Source: Flaccisagitta enflata (Eukaryota; Chaetognatha; Sagittoidea; Aphragmophora). Taken from it: a stretch of DNA of 64,000 nucleotides. Both the position numbers and the translations under genes were made by a program. Positions 33,724 through 43,690 of the stretch are shown in pieces; the stretch's first letter is position 1, and each line of letters opens with the position of its first letter. Where the stretch lies: positions 60,078,001-60,142,000 of the forward strand of contig OZ231126.1 in assembly GCA_965153355.1 (NCBI GenBank). The letters run 5' to 3'. The notes beneath the pieces are model-generated. The model was given only the letters and a program-made list of their open reading frames with translations. It made no database searches and was not told the origin of the DNA.

Positions 33724-34786
33724 AACTTTTGGGTATTTTTTTTTCTCCTCCTTTTATGCCCTTTGGCTCCTTCTCACTTCCACTTTTTCGAAATCTTTCT
33801 TTTTCCATCACATCTACTTTGTTATGCTCGTGTTTTGTTCCACTTGGGATTTTTTGGAGGAGTTTCCTTACAAGTACGTCTAACACAGACATTTCATTTA
33901 CTGGGATTAATTCTTTAAACGAAAATCATGTTATCCATATAACCATATTACTTGTTAAGGCTTTGCCAAATGCTAATCACAGTTGTTTTAATAAGGTTCA
34001 CAAAAAGGCATAATCATGTTCATTCCTTTGATATGACCTTTGGCATGGGCATAGGAGAGTTTCAAAACCTGCCACATCACTCTACATTCTGACTTATGAG
34101 CTTTAAAAATTCACATAACTTTTTTTCCTTCCCTTTCGTTTCATGCGTTATTTTTAAAATTAAGCCCGAAAAAGATTCAAGCCTAATTTTTTGTCTTGAA
34201 TCTACATTTCGGCAACTGTGGGTCTCATAAGCTTATGCGCTGTAGCAAAGTGGAGTAAAGCTAAAAAAGCTGTCGTCGTCGTTCTGTCTTCGACATCTTT
34301 TCATCGTATCACTCTCGAATCTCATCACATCTTTTCACCGTAACTACACGTGCACGGACGTGATACGCTTTCAAACGACTCAACGTCCTCTTCATTCTTT
34401 CTGATCTCTCCGCGTGTTTTCTGTTGCGAGACCTTTGGTCCTTTAATGAGTAATTCAGTTAATTGGGAAAAAAATCGAAAAACGTTTTTCGATTTTTTGA
34501 GTTTCGCTTAGGAATTAATTTTTCCCATTTTCGCTTGAGGTGTTTTGAGGAAGTTGAGTCACGACTAGGCTCGCCCGAGGCTGGGGTTGAAATTGGTACA
34601 GGGTGAAAGAGGGCACTTTTTTACACCTTCTGGAAAAAAGCAGGGCACTGTCGGATCAATACTTTAGGCGCTATGAATTTTTTAATCTTTTTTTATTTTT
34701 TCACATTTTTCGCATATTTCTCAGAGATCGATATTTTTCATCGATCTCAATTTTGACCCCTAAATAACTATAAAAATGAGTTCAGC
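33724..34786. other. No gene seen
   Basis: Apparently unique AT-rich DNA. Confidence 0.4.
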
Positions 34787-35342
34787 AGAGGGCAGAGGGA
34801 GGGAGGGAGAGGGAGGGAGGGAGAGAGGGAGGGAGGGAGTGAGGAGAGGGAGGGAAAGAGAGGGAGGGAGGGAGGGAGGGTGGGAAAAGGAGTAAGGGAG
34901 GGTGGGAGAGGGGGAGGGGGGAGGGAGGGAAAGGGAGGGAGGGAGGGAGAGGGAGAGTAGGAGGGAGAGGGGGAGGGGGAGGAAAAGGGAAGGAGAGAGG
35001 GGGAGAGAGGGACAGAGAGAGAGGGGGTTAGGGGAGGAAAAGAAGGAGAGAGGGAGAGAGAGGAGGGAGGGGAGGGAGGAGAGATTGAGTGAGGGAGAGA
35101 GAGAGAGAGAGGGTGAGGGGAGGAAAGGGAGGGAGAGAGAGAGGGAGGGAGGGAGAGGGAGAGGAGGGAGGGGAGAGGGGAGGGAGAGGAGAGGAGGGAG
35201 GAGAGGGGAGAGAGAGCGAGAGGGAGGGTGAGGAAAGGCGAGGAGAGAGGAGAGGGGAGGGAGAGAGGGAGGGAGGGAGAGAGGGAGGGGGAGGGAAGGA
35301 GAGAGGGAGGGAGCACGGGAGGGAGACAGAGAGAGACAGGGT
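34787..35342. repeat. About 550-bp polypurine (GGGA/GA) tract
   Basis: Nearly uninterrupted purines on the plus strand, mostly GGGAGGGA, GAGAGAGG and GGAGAGG blocks, with only scattered T and C. Long open frames on both strands here are composition artefacts. Such a mirror-rich homopurine strand can form H-DNA. Confidence 0.95.
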
Positions 35343-35568
35343 CAGAATCAAACACACACACACACACACAAACACACACAAAACAGCCCTTACGATTTTT
35401 TTCCGGTCGGCGAGAGCCGCCTTTACTGGTAATCCCAAATCATGTGTTTTTTTTTTATCATTCTCGCGCATTCTATTTATCATCTATCCCCTCAAATGAC
35501 TCCAAGAGAATCAAAGCAACAGCTGCATTCGATATGAAACACATAAACGCTCGCGCGCGCGCATGCAC

Positions 35569-35678
<110 letters not shown>

Positions 35679-35699
35679 TTATATACTTATACATTCTCA

Positions 35700-36300
35700 A
35701 TGACTTTCAGTGAATCATAGGCTTCGCAACAGTACACACTCTCTCTCTCTTTCTCTGATTCCCCTGAGTCCCATATCACTTTTTTGGTCGGTGTGCGAGT
35801 GATTTCCATTTTCGAATAGAATTCCGAATGACGGAAGCAGGAACTAGACCGAAGTCGACCAACGAGTCAGAAGATAGGGTGAGTACACACTGACTGTATT
35901 TATTATGGGACGATGTTTTTCTGTCATATATTATTTACAGGAATTGTAACGGCATATGCAGGGGGAAAGTGATGAAAGTGAACGAGGCCTCTGAACAGGC
36001 AAATTTTGAGTGTAATTAATGAATGAAAGTAGCCCGACAGAGAGGTGAAAACTAGAAATAGCGAAGGAAGCGGTGCGTGGCAAAAATGCAACGAGCGATC
36101 AAGTCGATTCTTCAAGGCAACCACCGTTCGTTCCCGAGTACAAACACAGGCAACAACGAATCAAGTCTCTGATTTCCACTTCCTATGATTATTGCCTCGA
36201 AAATACCGTTCAGATGGAGTTAATATGTTTGCTTACTCGCGCTCACCGTTTGGTTTCCACTCTCCTGAACCTCCCGCATTTTTTCATCCCGTCTCTTCAT
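35700..36300. other. No gene seen
   Basis: Apparently unique sequence. Confidence 0.4.
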
Positions 36301-36400
36301 TTTCTAGTCGCGTGCTACGCAACTCTATAAGCCACTATGTCGGTCCGTCAGTCCGTCGGTTCGTCCGTTACAAAGTCGTTTTAAATGCATTTTTTGCATT
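36301..36400 (-). mobile_element. Partial GTC-hairpin element
   Basis: TTTCTAGTCGCGTGCTACGC, AACTCTATAAGCCACTATG and a TCGGTCCGTCAGTCCGTCGG tract. The hairpin has one G-T type mismatch between arms. The far end is unclear. Confidence 0.65.
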
Positions 36401-36891
36401 TTTTACCACTAGAGAAGGTACTGGAAGGTGGAGATCGCTTATTCTGAGGTCATTTTGAAAATTTGTGTGCCTGTCTGTCTGTTTGTATGTCTGTCTGACC
36501 GAATCTTACTGAAAATACTGATGCACGCGACTTAGGTCTAATGCCCTTGTTTCATTTCCCCTTGCACGTTCCGTCCCTTGAGTTAAACTGACACTTCCAT
36601 ATTAAAGCCCCCATGCACTAACAAAAGCAACCCGCTTGTTATTCTGTTCTCATGTAAAAGCAAAGCCGACAATTCTTGTGTCAGTTGGTTTAAACAACAA
36701 TGTCAATTTCTTATTCATCCATTTGCATTTCTCAATGGACATCTCGCGCGCTGCGAACTCAGAAAGGTTCATGACCTGTGCGTGTAATTCTCTATGATAG
36801 AATTCCCCCCCACTTCCTGACCGCATATTTCAATTTACAGCTCTGTAAACTCTTTTAACGACTCAACGTGACATTCTCTGATAAACAAAAT
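36401..36891. other. No gene seen
   Basis: Apparently unique sequence. GATGCACGCGACTTAGGTCT near 36521, followed by CTTGTTTC, may be a decayed hairpin-element end. Confidence 0.35.
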
Positions 36892-37722
36892 GTACTATCT
36901 TGCTAATAAATATATCAACATCTGAAAAGAAGCATCAACTTTGGAAAAGTACTGCTCCAAAATGAATAAAGCTACAATTACCAGATTGGTCTCACTTTAA
37001 ATATTTGTTTGAACGCTTTAAAATGCGACCAATCTGTAGCTTTATTTGATAAGGAGCAGTACTCTTTCAAAATTGATGCTTCTTTTCAGATGTTGATATA
37101 TTTATTAACGGTTGCAAAAGAAAAAACGGAACAAAATGCTTTTCATTGTTTTGTATTCATCCAATGTGAAAAACATAGAAAAATCCATGACCGTTTGAAA
37201 GCTCTGTGAAAGATCTTTTGAATGAAACCTTGCTGGTTGTCCCCGCCTTATTCGTTTAGAAATGGCACTATACTAGAATAAAGAAGAGGTGGTCACAAGT
37301 GCAAAAGTTGAAGTGGAAGAAGCTGCAGCTCATTGTTGATTCATAAGAAAGGCTCATAAAAAAACTTATATGAGCTTTTTTTCTTAGATGAATTTAAAGA
37401 TTTTCGAATTTTCTTTCAAACTAGACCAACCCCAGATCTGTATTTCAAAGGGTTTAGGAGCTAGAGCTTGTCAAAGTTAACAATGTTTTTCCCAAAACCT
37501 CTTCTTTCAATGTAACCCAATATTGAATGGGGCAATGTTTTTACTCATTCTTATGCCATTTCTAAATGAAAAAAGCTAGAGTGACCAGCAACGCCGCATT
37601 TGAAAGATTTTATGTAGAGCTTTTGAATGGTCATGAATTTTTTGTAGTTTAGGCCGTCTGTTTGGCAAAAATTAACGAAACAAGTTCCGTTTTTTCTTTT
37701 GCTACCGTTAGCAAGATAGTAC
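36892..37722. mobile_element. Foldback element related to the one at 21.3 kb
   Basis: The ends GTACTATCTTGCTAA and TTAGCAAGATAGTAC are perfect mirrors with TA in the flank. Inside, TATATCAACATCTGAAAAGA, AGCATCAACTTT and AGTACTGCTCC at 36910-36960 mirror the sequence at 37045-37100. Blocks such as TTCGTTTAGAAATGGCAC and GACCGTTTGAAAG also occur in the 21291-22270 foldback. No transposase frame. Confidence 0.82.
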
Positions 37723-37798
37723 GGGACATACCGCGCATAAGTTAGGCAAGATGTCTTTTCCAACTGCCCGAACAGTCTTTCAGGCCTCGTCAACCTGG

Positions 37799-37946
<148 letters not shown>

Positions 37947-38529
37947 AGTGCGTGTTCCATGCTTTAGTTCATTCCGTCGTTCTCCTTCCAGCTTCTCCAA
38001 TGTCATCTATCGAGCAATCTCGGCGCGTAATGAGGTTTTATTTGATTCGGTGAACCTTTTGTGTCTTCATCACGTGTCACTCGTTACAATGGCAAAAGAC
38101 CTCTGCTTGCACTGAGCTTAAGACTCAACTGATCTTTTTCAGCGCAGGCCGAGGAACCCTATCGAGATACCTAAGTCATTCTAAACCCAGCAGATAACAG
38201 AATGAAAAGAAAAAGAGAAAAAAGACTTTTCGTGAGTTATATACTTGGTCGTTGCGACTCTTCTTGCAGATCCTCAATTTCGGTTTTGGCACGTTGCTTC
38301 TTTCTACCTCATATAATCCTTTTTGGGCAGCGGCCTTTCAACTGCAGTCTGCGGATAGGGCTTGCCACTATCAATATGATTATGATTCAATCATTCACTG
38401 AACAGTCTAATGATGGTATAACTTTGGAAACAAATCATTTGGTTATGGCTGGTGTCATGCTAAGCCAACCATGGACGGGGTGAAATTCGTCAATTTTACA
38501 TGTTGGAAAATTGAAGAAAATCATACATC
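37947..38529. other. No gene seen
   Basis: Apparently unique sequence flanking the BEL insertion site. Confidence 0.4.
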
Positions 38530-38534
38530 ATCAT

Positions 38535-39153
38535 TGTGGAATATCGCATTAGATTTTACCGTTTTGTGATTATTTGTAACTGCATATTCTCTTTGGTTCG
38601 CCCTGTTTGTTGCCCATTTTGTGGACTTATATTATTGCTGATTTTCTTTCTTTAGTTATCAGTTGTAATGTTATTCGCTCTTCATTCCTGGTCATTCTTG
38701 GGGTGCGTTTCCTTACCTGGTGAGTTGTGGTTGGACTTGGTTGGTTGGTCAGTTGGTCGGCTTGGTTGGTTGGTCAGTTGGTCGGTTGAATATGTTAGTT
38801 ATTTAGTTATAGATTGTTGAGTATTGAGTCATTGAGTTATTTAGGTCTGTTAGGTTGGTAGGTTAACCTTCTTTCTTTTCCCCTCTCTTTTTCCTCTCTA
38901 TTCAGCGTTTTTATACCCCTTTCAACCATAGAAGATATTGAGATGGCGACGACGAGAGACCCTCATCGCATGGAGGCAAGATGACTTTCTGTGGATTTTG
39001 TGGTGTTCTGACGTTGTTGGCGTAGCGCGTGGCGTGGCATCGAGAGGATTGGCGCGGTTGTGGCGTAGCGACCGACGGACCGATTCATCGTCGTCTACAT
39101 CAGCGCATAGGTACTTTGACGGTTGAAGACAGTGTTCTACGCGGTTCTTTACA
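38535..39153 (+). repeat. BEL 5' LTR
   Basis: It begins TGTGGAATATCGC and ends GCGGTTCTTTACA. It matches the copy at 49238-49856 base for base except for two substitutions. It contains TTGGTTGGTCAGTTGGTCGG twice in tandem, a TTTTTATACCCC TATA-like site near 38908, and the pyrimidine-rich stretch CTTTCTTTTCCCCTCTCTTT upstream of it. GCATAG followed by GTACTT at 39111 could act as a splice donor in the leader. Confidence 0.97.
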
Positions 39154-39204
39154 GTATAAAAACGATACCAGAGTTTGATCAAGTTTTGTGTTTCTACCAC
39201 CACA

Positions 39205-41865
39205 ATGAGCACACAACCAACACAGGCCCCGGGTGGCGACGGAGAACCGCCGGTGTGGAAGAGGCGCGACATATTGAGCGTAAGGAGAGAGTTGTACCTC
39301 GAATTCGCTGTCGTCCAATCGGCGTTCAGCGTCGCTTCCGTCAGTAAAGAAAGGGCTGTGCTAATAAGAGCGAATGACGCGGCAAATAAGTTTCAAAAAC
39401 TACTAAACGAAAAAATAGAACAACACAATGCGTGCATGATAGACAATGTCTCGGCTGAGCACGCGGCAAACGATCTGATGATAGACATATCAGCATACCG
39501 AGCAGAGTTGGACACATCCCTTAAGCCGTTGTACATAGAAGAAACGGGAGAAGGCGAAAGGGAGGTGTCGTTCGACGCCGGTTCTCCCATCGCAAAAGAA
39601 GAGGCGCCGGAAGGAGCAGCGCCGTCGCGGTTTGAGAGGCTGAGACAACCACCAGGTGGCGGTATAATGGACAAAACAATACGCATATCGGAGAGTGAGG
39701 AGGAGGAGCCACCAAATGAGGAGGAGGCTCCCAACGAGGAAGGGACTCCAAATGGGGAAGAGGAGGAAAGAGGAGCGGAAGAACCGGAAGTGGCAGAAGA
39801 GGCGAATGACGCCCAAGAGCAAAGAGACAACGCCGGCGAGACTCAGGTTACAGAAACAGCGGCAACAGGCGGCATAATAAGCAGAATTGCGGGAATGTTC
39901 AGGGGATCATCGACGCCTCAACAAACAAATACGGCAGAAACGGCTGCAGCATCAGCAGGGAATCCGACGATCCATGTGATACCCGCGACGCCGGCCGAGA
40001 GAACGCCGTCAATGAGAAGCGCCGGATCCATCGCGAGATCAATCCAAGCAAAAAAAGAAAGAGATGACGAGCAGAGAAAAGAAAAAGAACGGATGGAAGT
40101 GAATAGAAGGCAAAGTGAAGCGGAAGAAGCGGAAGCGTTGAGAAAAGTGGAAGAAATTAGAAAACAGAGAGAACAGGATGAAAAACTTCACCGAATAAAA
40201 GTGAGGGGGATCGAACGGATTCACCGAGAGCAGCAACAGGCGATCAGTGACGATGATGAGGTTTCGGGCGCCAGAGATGCGATGAAGAGGCTCAAGCAGT
40301 CCGTCAACGGGGGCGAAGAGAGAGTGTTGGATCCCAACGCCGCGGTGGAGAGCTGGGCTAAAAACAACGCCAGCGGCTCCGTTCCGACGACGCCCATAGG
40401 AGGAAAAGTGCCACAACAAAGGAAAGGAGAAAAGAAGGTGGCATTAAAACTTGACCTCGACAAAATACAACTGACGCCAAAAGCGGTGGCAAAACCCATC
40501 ATCCCACCGGCGAAGGCGATTAAGAAGCCCATCGTCCCATCTGTGAAACCAAAAAAGGTGAACAAACCGACGATCCAAAAACTACCACCAAGGGAAACAA
40601 AGCAGAAGGAGGAGAAAAAAGGAACAGAAAGTCTGAGAGAGAAAAAAGAGAGGATCGAGAAAGAGACGATGGAACTGATGGCAAAACTCCAAGAGCTACA
40701 CAACTCGGCGCAGCAGGTGGAGGAAGGGTTAGAGAAGGAGGAAGAGAAGGAGGAAGAGGAGGAGGAAGAAGAGGAAGAGATGCCGATAACACCAACCACA
40801 CCGAGTTGCGCCGGGAGTGCAAGCCAGGAGGAATTTGTGAGAGTACAGATTCAAATGTTTGCGATGGCACAACTGAAGGAAGCCCGCCCAACCAAAAAAT
40901 TTGCGGGGGTTGGAAAAGGCATGAGTTTCGCTAAACACATGCTAAAGTTTGAAACGGCTTTGGAGATAGTCGGGCTGTCGGACAAAGCAAAATTAAACGA
41001 GTTCCAACATAACTTCGAGGGTGCGGCGTTCCAACTGATAGAGGCAGAGACACTGGAGAAAACGAACGCGGGAAAAGCAGTGGAAACAGCGATTGAAAAG
41101 CTGACGAAGAAGTTTGGGCTGAGGAAAGAGTCAGCGATGGAGATGCTGGAGGAGCTATTGCAGGGAAAACAAGTCAGCGAAAAGGACCATGGTGGGTTGC
41201 TGATGTTTTACTGCAAGCTGCGAAGCATCCACACGCTGGCAAAAAACACTGGCAGAGGAGCGGAATTCGAGAATAAGATGATCATAGAGTCAATCCTCGC
41301 AAAGAAGACTCCGCATTTAACAGCTAAGTGGTCAAAAAGGGTGGTCAAAAATATGATGTCGGAGGGTGAGATGTTGAGCTTTGACACGTTTTTAGAGTTT
41401 CTCGATACTGAACACACAATTGCCGAACTCTGTTACAAAAACTCAGGTCAAGCTCAAAACGCCAAACCGGTGGGTGCAGCCAAGGTGGCGGCAACTACGG
41501 CGACCACACCGGCGAAAAGCAGCAGCAAAACCACAGCTGCCGCGGCAACAGCCACCGCAGCAGCAGTAGCACCGGCGACGGGGGGTTGCGAGCGCTGTGG
41601 AGGTCAACACCGTCTTCCGGCATGCGATGTCTTCAAAGGCTTGACCAGTGCAGACAAACGGAAATTCATAAACACTCGAATTTGCTACATGTGCCTTGAA
41701 GCCGGTCATATGGCAAGGAATTGCAGCGCGACGGAAATGTGTGCAATTTGCGGCATAGGTCATCACACGCTGCTTCATCCCGACGAATCCTCAGGCGCCC
41801 CGCCAACTGCGGCGGGAACCAATGGAGGAGGAGGAGGAGGAGGAGCGGGAGGCGGGAATGCATGA
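39205..41865 (+). CDS. gag: BEL gag polyprotein
   Basis: An 886-residue protein expected to form the cytoplasmic particle and bind the element's RNA. I chose the ATG at 39205 because it is the first in the frame and sits in CCACCACAATGA. From the N-terminus: a charged region with Glu-rich runs (about 160-200), a Lys/Glu coiled-coil (about 275-350), Lys/Pro-rich linkers, a poly-Glu run (about 510-525), and a DUF1759-like core (about 555-740). The C-terminus has three Cys/His clusters: CERCGGQHRLPAC, CYMCLEAGHMARNC and CAICGIGHHTLLH. It ends with a Gly run at a TGA immediately followed by CTAG, with the same frame open beyond into protease. It appears intact. It is longer than many BEL gags because of the acidic and Lys-rich linkers. 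Confidence 0.93.
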   Translation: MSTQPTQAPGGDGEPPVWKRRDILSVRRELYLEFAVVQSAFSVASVSKERAVLIRANDAANKFQKLLNEKIEQHNACMIDNVSAEHAANDLMIDISAYRAELDTSLKPLYIEETGEGEREVSFDAGSPIAKEEAPEGAAPSRFERLRQPPGGGIMDKTIRISESEEEEPPNEEEAPNEEGTPNGEEEERGAEEPEVAEEANDAQEQRDNAGETQVTETAATGGIISRIAGMFRGSSTPQQTNTAETAAASAGNPTIHVIPATPAERTPSMRSAGSIARSIQAKKERDDEQRKEKERMEVNRRQSEAEEAEALRKVEEIRKQREQDEKLHRIKVRGIERIHREQQQAISDDDEVSGARDAMKRLKQSVNGGEERVLDPNAAVESWAKNNASGSVPTTPIGGKVPQQRKGEKKVALKLDLDKIQLTPKAVAKPIIPPAKAIKKPIVPSVKPKKVNKPTIQKLPPRETKQKEEKKGTESLREKKERIEKETMELMAKLQELHNSAQQVEEGLEKEEEKEEEEEEEEEEMPITPTTPSCAGSASQEEFVRVQIQMFAMAQLKEARPTKKFAGVGKGMSFAKHMLKFETALEIVGLSDKAKLNEFQHNFEGAAFQLIEAETLEKTNAGKAVETAIEKLTKKFGLRKESAMEMLEELLQGKQVSEKDHGGLLMFYCKLRSIHTLAKNTGRGAEFENKMIIESILAKKTPHLTAKWSKRVVKNMMSEGEMLSFDTFLEFLDTEHTIAELCYKNSGQAQNAKPVGAAKVAATTATTPAKSSSKTTAAAATATAAAVAPATGGCERCGGQHRLPACDVFKGLTSADKRKFINTRICYMCLEAGHMARNCSATEMCAICGIGHHTLLHPDESSGAPPTAAGTNGGGGGGGAGGGNA

Positions 41866-41869
41866 CTAG
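41863..41869 (+). promoter_or_regulatory. Candidate stop-codon readthrough site (UGA-CUAG)
   Basis: The gag stop reads TGACTAG. UGA followed by CUA(G) is the best known context for programmed readthrough in animal and viral genes. The frame downstream is open into a retropepsin without any shift, so readthrough would give Gag-Pol directly. Upstream is a run of GGA repeats. A plain nonsense mutation is the alternative. Confidence 0.55.
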
Positions 41870-42396
41870 CCGTACCAAAACAAAACTCAGTATTCAAGGT
41901 CGGGGGTGATGATGGAGCATGGCAGCTAATTGTACCATTATACGTCGTAGGGGAAAATGGAGATGAAATTGGTACTTATGCTCTCCTTGATGGCGGCGCA
42001 AATAGAAATGTTGTGTCTGAGTCAATTTGCTCGCGCCTAGGGGTGGAAGGGAGAGATGTGAATATGAAAGTGACGACCTTGGACAAAACAGTAGAAGGCG
42101 TCAGGAAAGTGGCGGACGTGTCAGTGAAAGGCACAAACGGATTTGAGCTGAAATTGAGCAATGCGATTTTTGGGGAAATAATAGCCACAGAGGGTGATAG
42201 ACCCCCCAAAATTGCGGATGTCGAGGGGATTGAACACTTGAGCGACATTGAGTTTCCCGCCTTTCCGGAAGGGGATAACGCCGAATACCGAATAGGAGTG
42301 ATCATCGGGGCTGAACACGCCCGAGTGTGGAGCTCTGGCGAAAGACGCATCGGCGACGAGTCACTTCCGGTGGCGTTGGAGACGGCTATTGTCTAA
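41866..42396 (+). CDS. pol: BEL pol, protease segment (broken at its 3' end)
   Basis: In frame with gag after the TGA. It contains a retropepsin whose active site reads ALLDGGANRNVV (catalytic Asp codon at 41989), with Gly where Ser or Thr is usual, preceded by IVPLYVVG. It would process Gag-Pol inside the particle. Toward the end come GVIIGAEHARVW and RRIGDESLPVALETAIV, the conserved linker to reverse transcriptase in BEL elements. The frame then stops at 42394-42396, while the expected continuation (CLIGPKKN) is in another frame at about 42383. That marks a small frameshifting indel between 42375 and 42396. There is no ATG of its own; expression would depend on readthrough. Confidence 0.85.
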   Translation, partial: LAVPKQNSVFKVGGDDGAWQLIVPLYVVGENGDEIGTYALLDGGANRNVVSESICSRLGVEGRDVNMKVTTLDKTVEGVRKVADVSVKGTNGFELKLSNAIFGEIIATEGDRPPKIADVEGIEHLSDIEFPAFPEGDNAEYRIGVIIGAEHARVWSSGERRIGDESLPVALETAIV

Positions 42397-43151
42397 TAGG
42401 CCCCAAGAAGAACATTGAATTGCATTGTTTTGTTTGCAACCATGTTTCTTTCCAGAGTTTTCCATCCAATACAGATGAGGAAATGAAAAAATGCTTTGCG
42501 AGCGAATTTAAAAGAGCAAAAAATGATGAGGAGGCGATGTCGTTGGAGGATAAATTTGCTCTTAGGCAGCTCGAGGAATCGATTGTATGGGACTCTGCGG
42601 TGGAAAGATATCGAGTGAGCCTGCCCCATAAACGCGGAAGAAAAGCGACGGCGGAGAGAATCAACAAGGTGGACTCGAGCGGCATGGCGTTGGACCGTCT
42701 GTGGAGGACGGCACGACAAATGCGAAAGGATCCGGAGAGGCGCAAGGTCACGTTTGAAACGATGCGTCAATTTGAAGCGAAGGGCAGGGTTGTGAAACTC
42801 GACCCAAAGAAGCACGCAGCAACACCGCGGGATAGGCCGAAATGGACGATCCCCATCCACGTCACAGATAAGCCAGGGAAACCTGGTCAAGTCCGTATCT
42901 GTCATGATTGTAGGGCGTCTGTGGGGGGTGTGTGTCTGAATGATTGTCTGTTAGATGGCCCCCAATTGGCATGCGACATTCACGGTGTGTTGATGCGTTT
43001 CCGTGATGGGGGTGAAGTCGCGGTGGGGGCTGACATTAAAGATTTTTTCCATGAAATTTATGTTGCAGAGGAAGATGAAGGCCCTTTCACATACTGGTGG
43101 TTTCCGACGGAGGAGATGGACGAAGCGGAGCTGAAGGGTGCACCACACAGA
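42382..43151 (+). CDS. pol: BEL pol, reverse transcriptase N-terminal half
   Basis: This frame resumes after the frameshift with LIGPKKNIELHC, then LRQLEESIVWDSAVERYRV and the RT fingers (PKWTIPIHVTDKP, VRICHDCRASVGGVCLND). The first catalytic Asp lies in VGADIKDFFHEIYV, followed by EDEGPFTYWWFPTEEMDE. It would synthesise cDNA. The conserved sequence breaks off near 43151, where about 540 bp of AT-rich foreign DNA begins; codons beyond it up to the stop near 43160 are insertion-derived. An ATG at 42327 exists in this frame but lies in the overlap and is unlikely to be used. Confidence 0.85.
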
Positions 43152-43690
43152 AATCCATGAATATTAGGTTTTTCACTGTTTTAGCTAATATTGGTTATTT
43201 TTTTCCTGGTAAACTCATCAAGACACTTCCCCTTGCTACTATTACAGTTCATGTTTGAACTCCAATAGGCAATTTAGAGTTTTTAGTGGCTAGTGCTTGA
43301 TAAATTTTACTTTTTTACACATAGCTACAATTGTCTAGCTCAATTTTAAACTTCAATTATGGATAAAATAGAGCAACCAGTGCCACCGCCACTTATCTTT
43401 TAGTGATACAACATCATGGCAAAAATGAGAAAAATCGCCGCTGTCAGAGTGCTGCAACTGAATAAAACGTGTATGAAAGAGTTTTTTTAGCATTTTTTCA
43501 TCTTTGAAACAGTCTCACTGTACCCCAGCCAAATCGCCAAAATGACCTTTTGTTTTGATTCAATTTAGAGGTCAAGGTGTTGTTGCTTTAGTTTAGGATG
43601 TTCTATGCTACAGAAATCAACATAAGAACACCGTTTTTCAATTCATTTGACCGCTTGTCATGACCAATCAAAAATCGAGTATAATGCACT
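43152..43690. mobile_element. About 540-bp AT-rich insertion inside reverse transcriptase
   Basis: Between the two RT halves the DNA changes to AT-rich, non-coding sequence unlike the GC-rich pol around it, and RT homology resumes at 43691. TGCAC occurs at 43139-43143 and 43685-43689 and may be a target duplication, but this would not restore the frame exactly. The boundaries are therefore uncertain by about ten bases. No inverted termini or GT...AG intron ends are evident. Identity unknown. Confidence 0.75.

Noticed and set aside
34768-35379. Long Pro/Ser-rich minus-strand frame and Gly/Arg/Glu plus-strand frames
   Set aside because: Composition artefact of the homopurine tract, which has few stop codons in any frame.
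39154-39204. tRNA primer binding site just after the 5' LTR
   Set aside because: No TGG-started stretch complementary to a tRNA 3' end could be recognised by eye; alignment against tRNA sequences would decide.
40221-40799. Ser/Phe-rich minus-strand frame inside gag
   Set aside because: Shadow of the Glu/Lys-rich gag frame.
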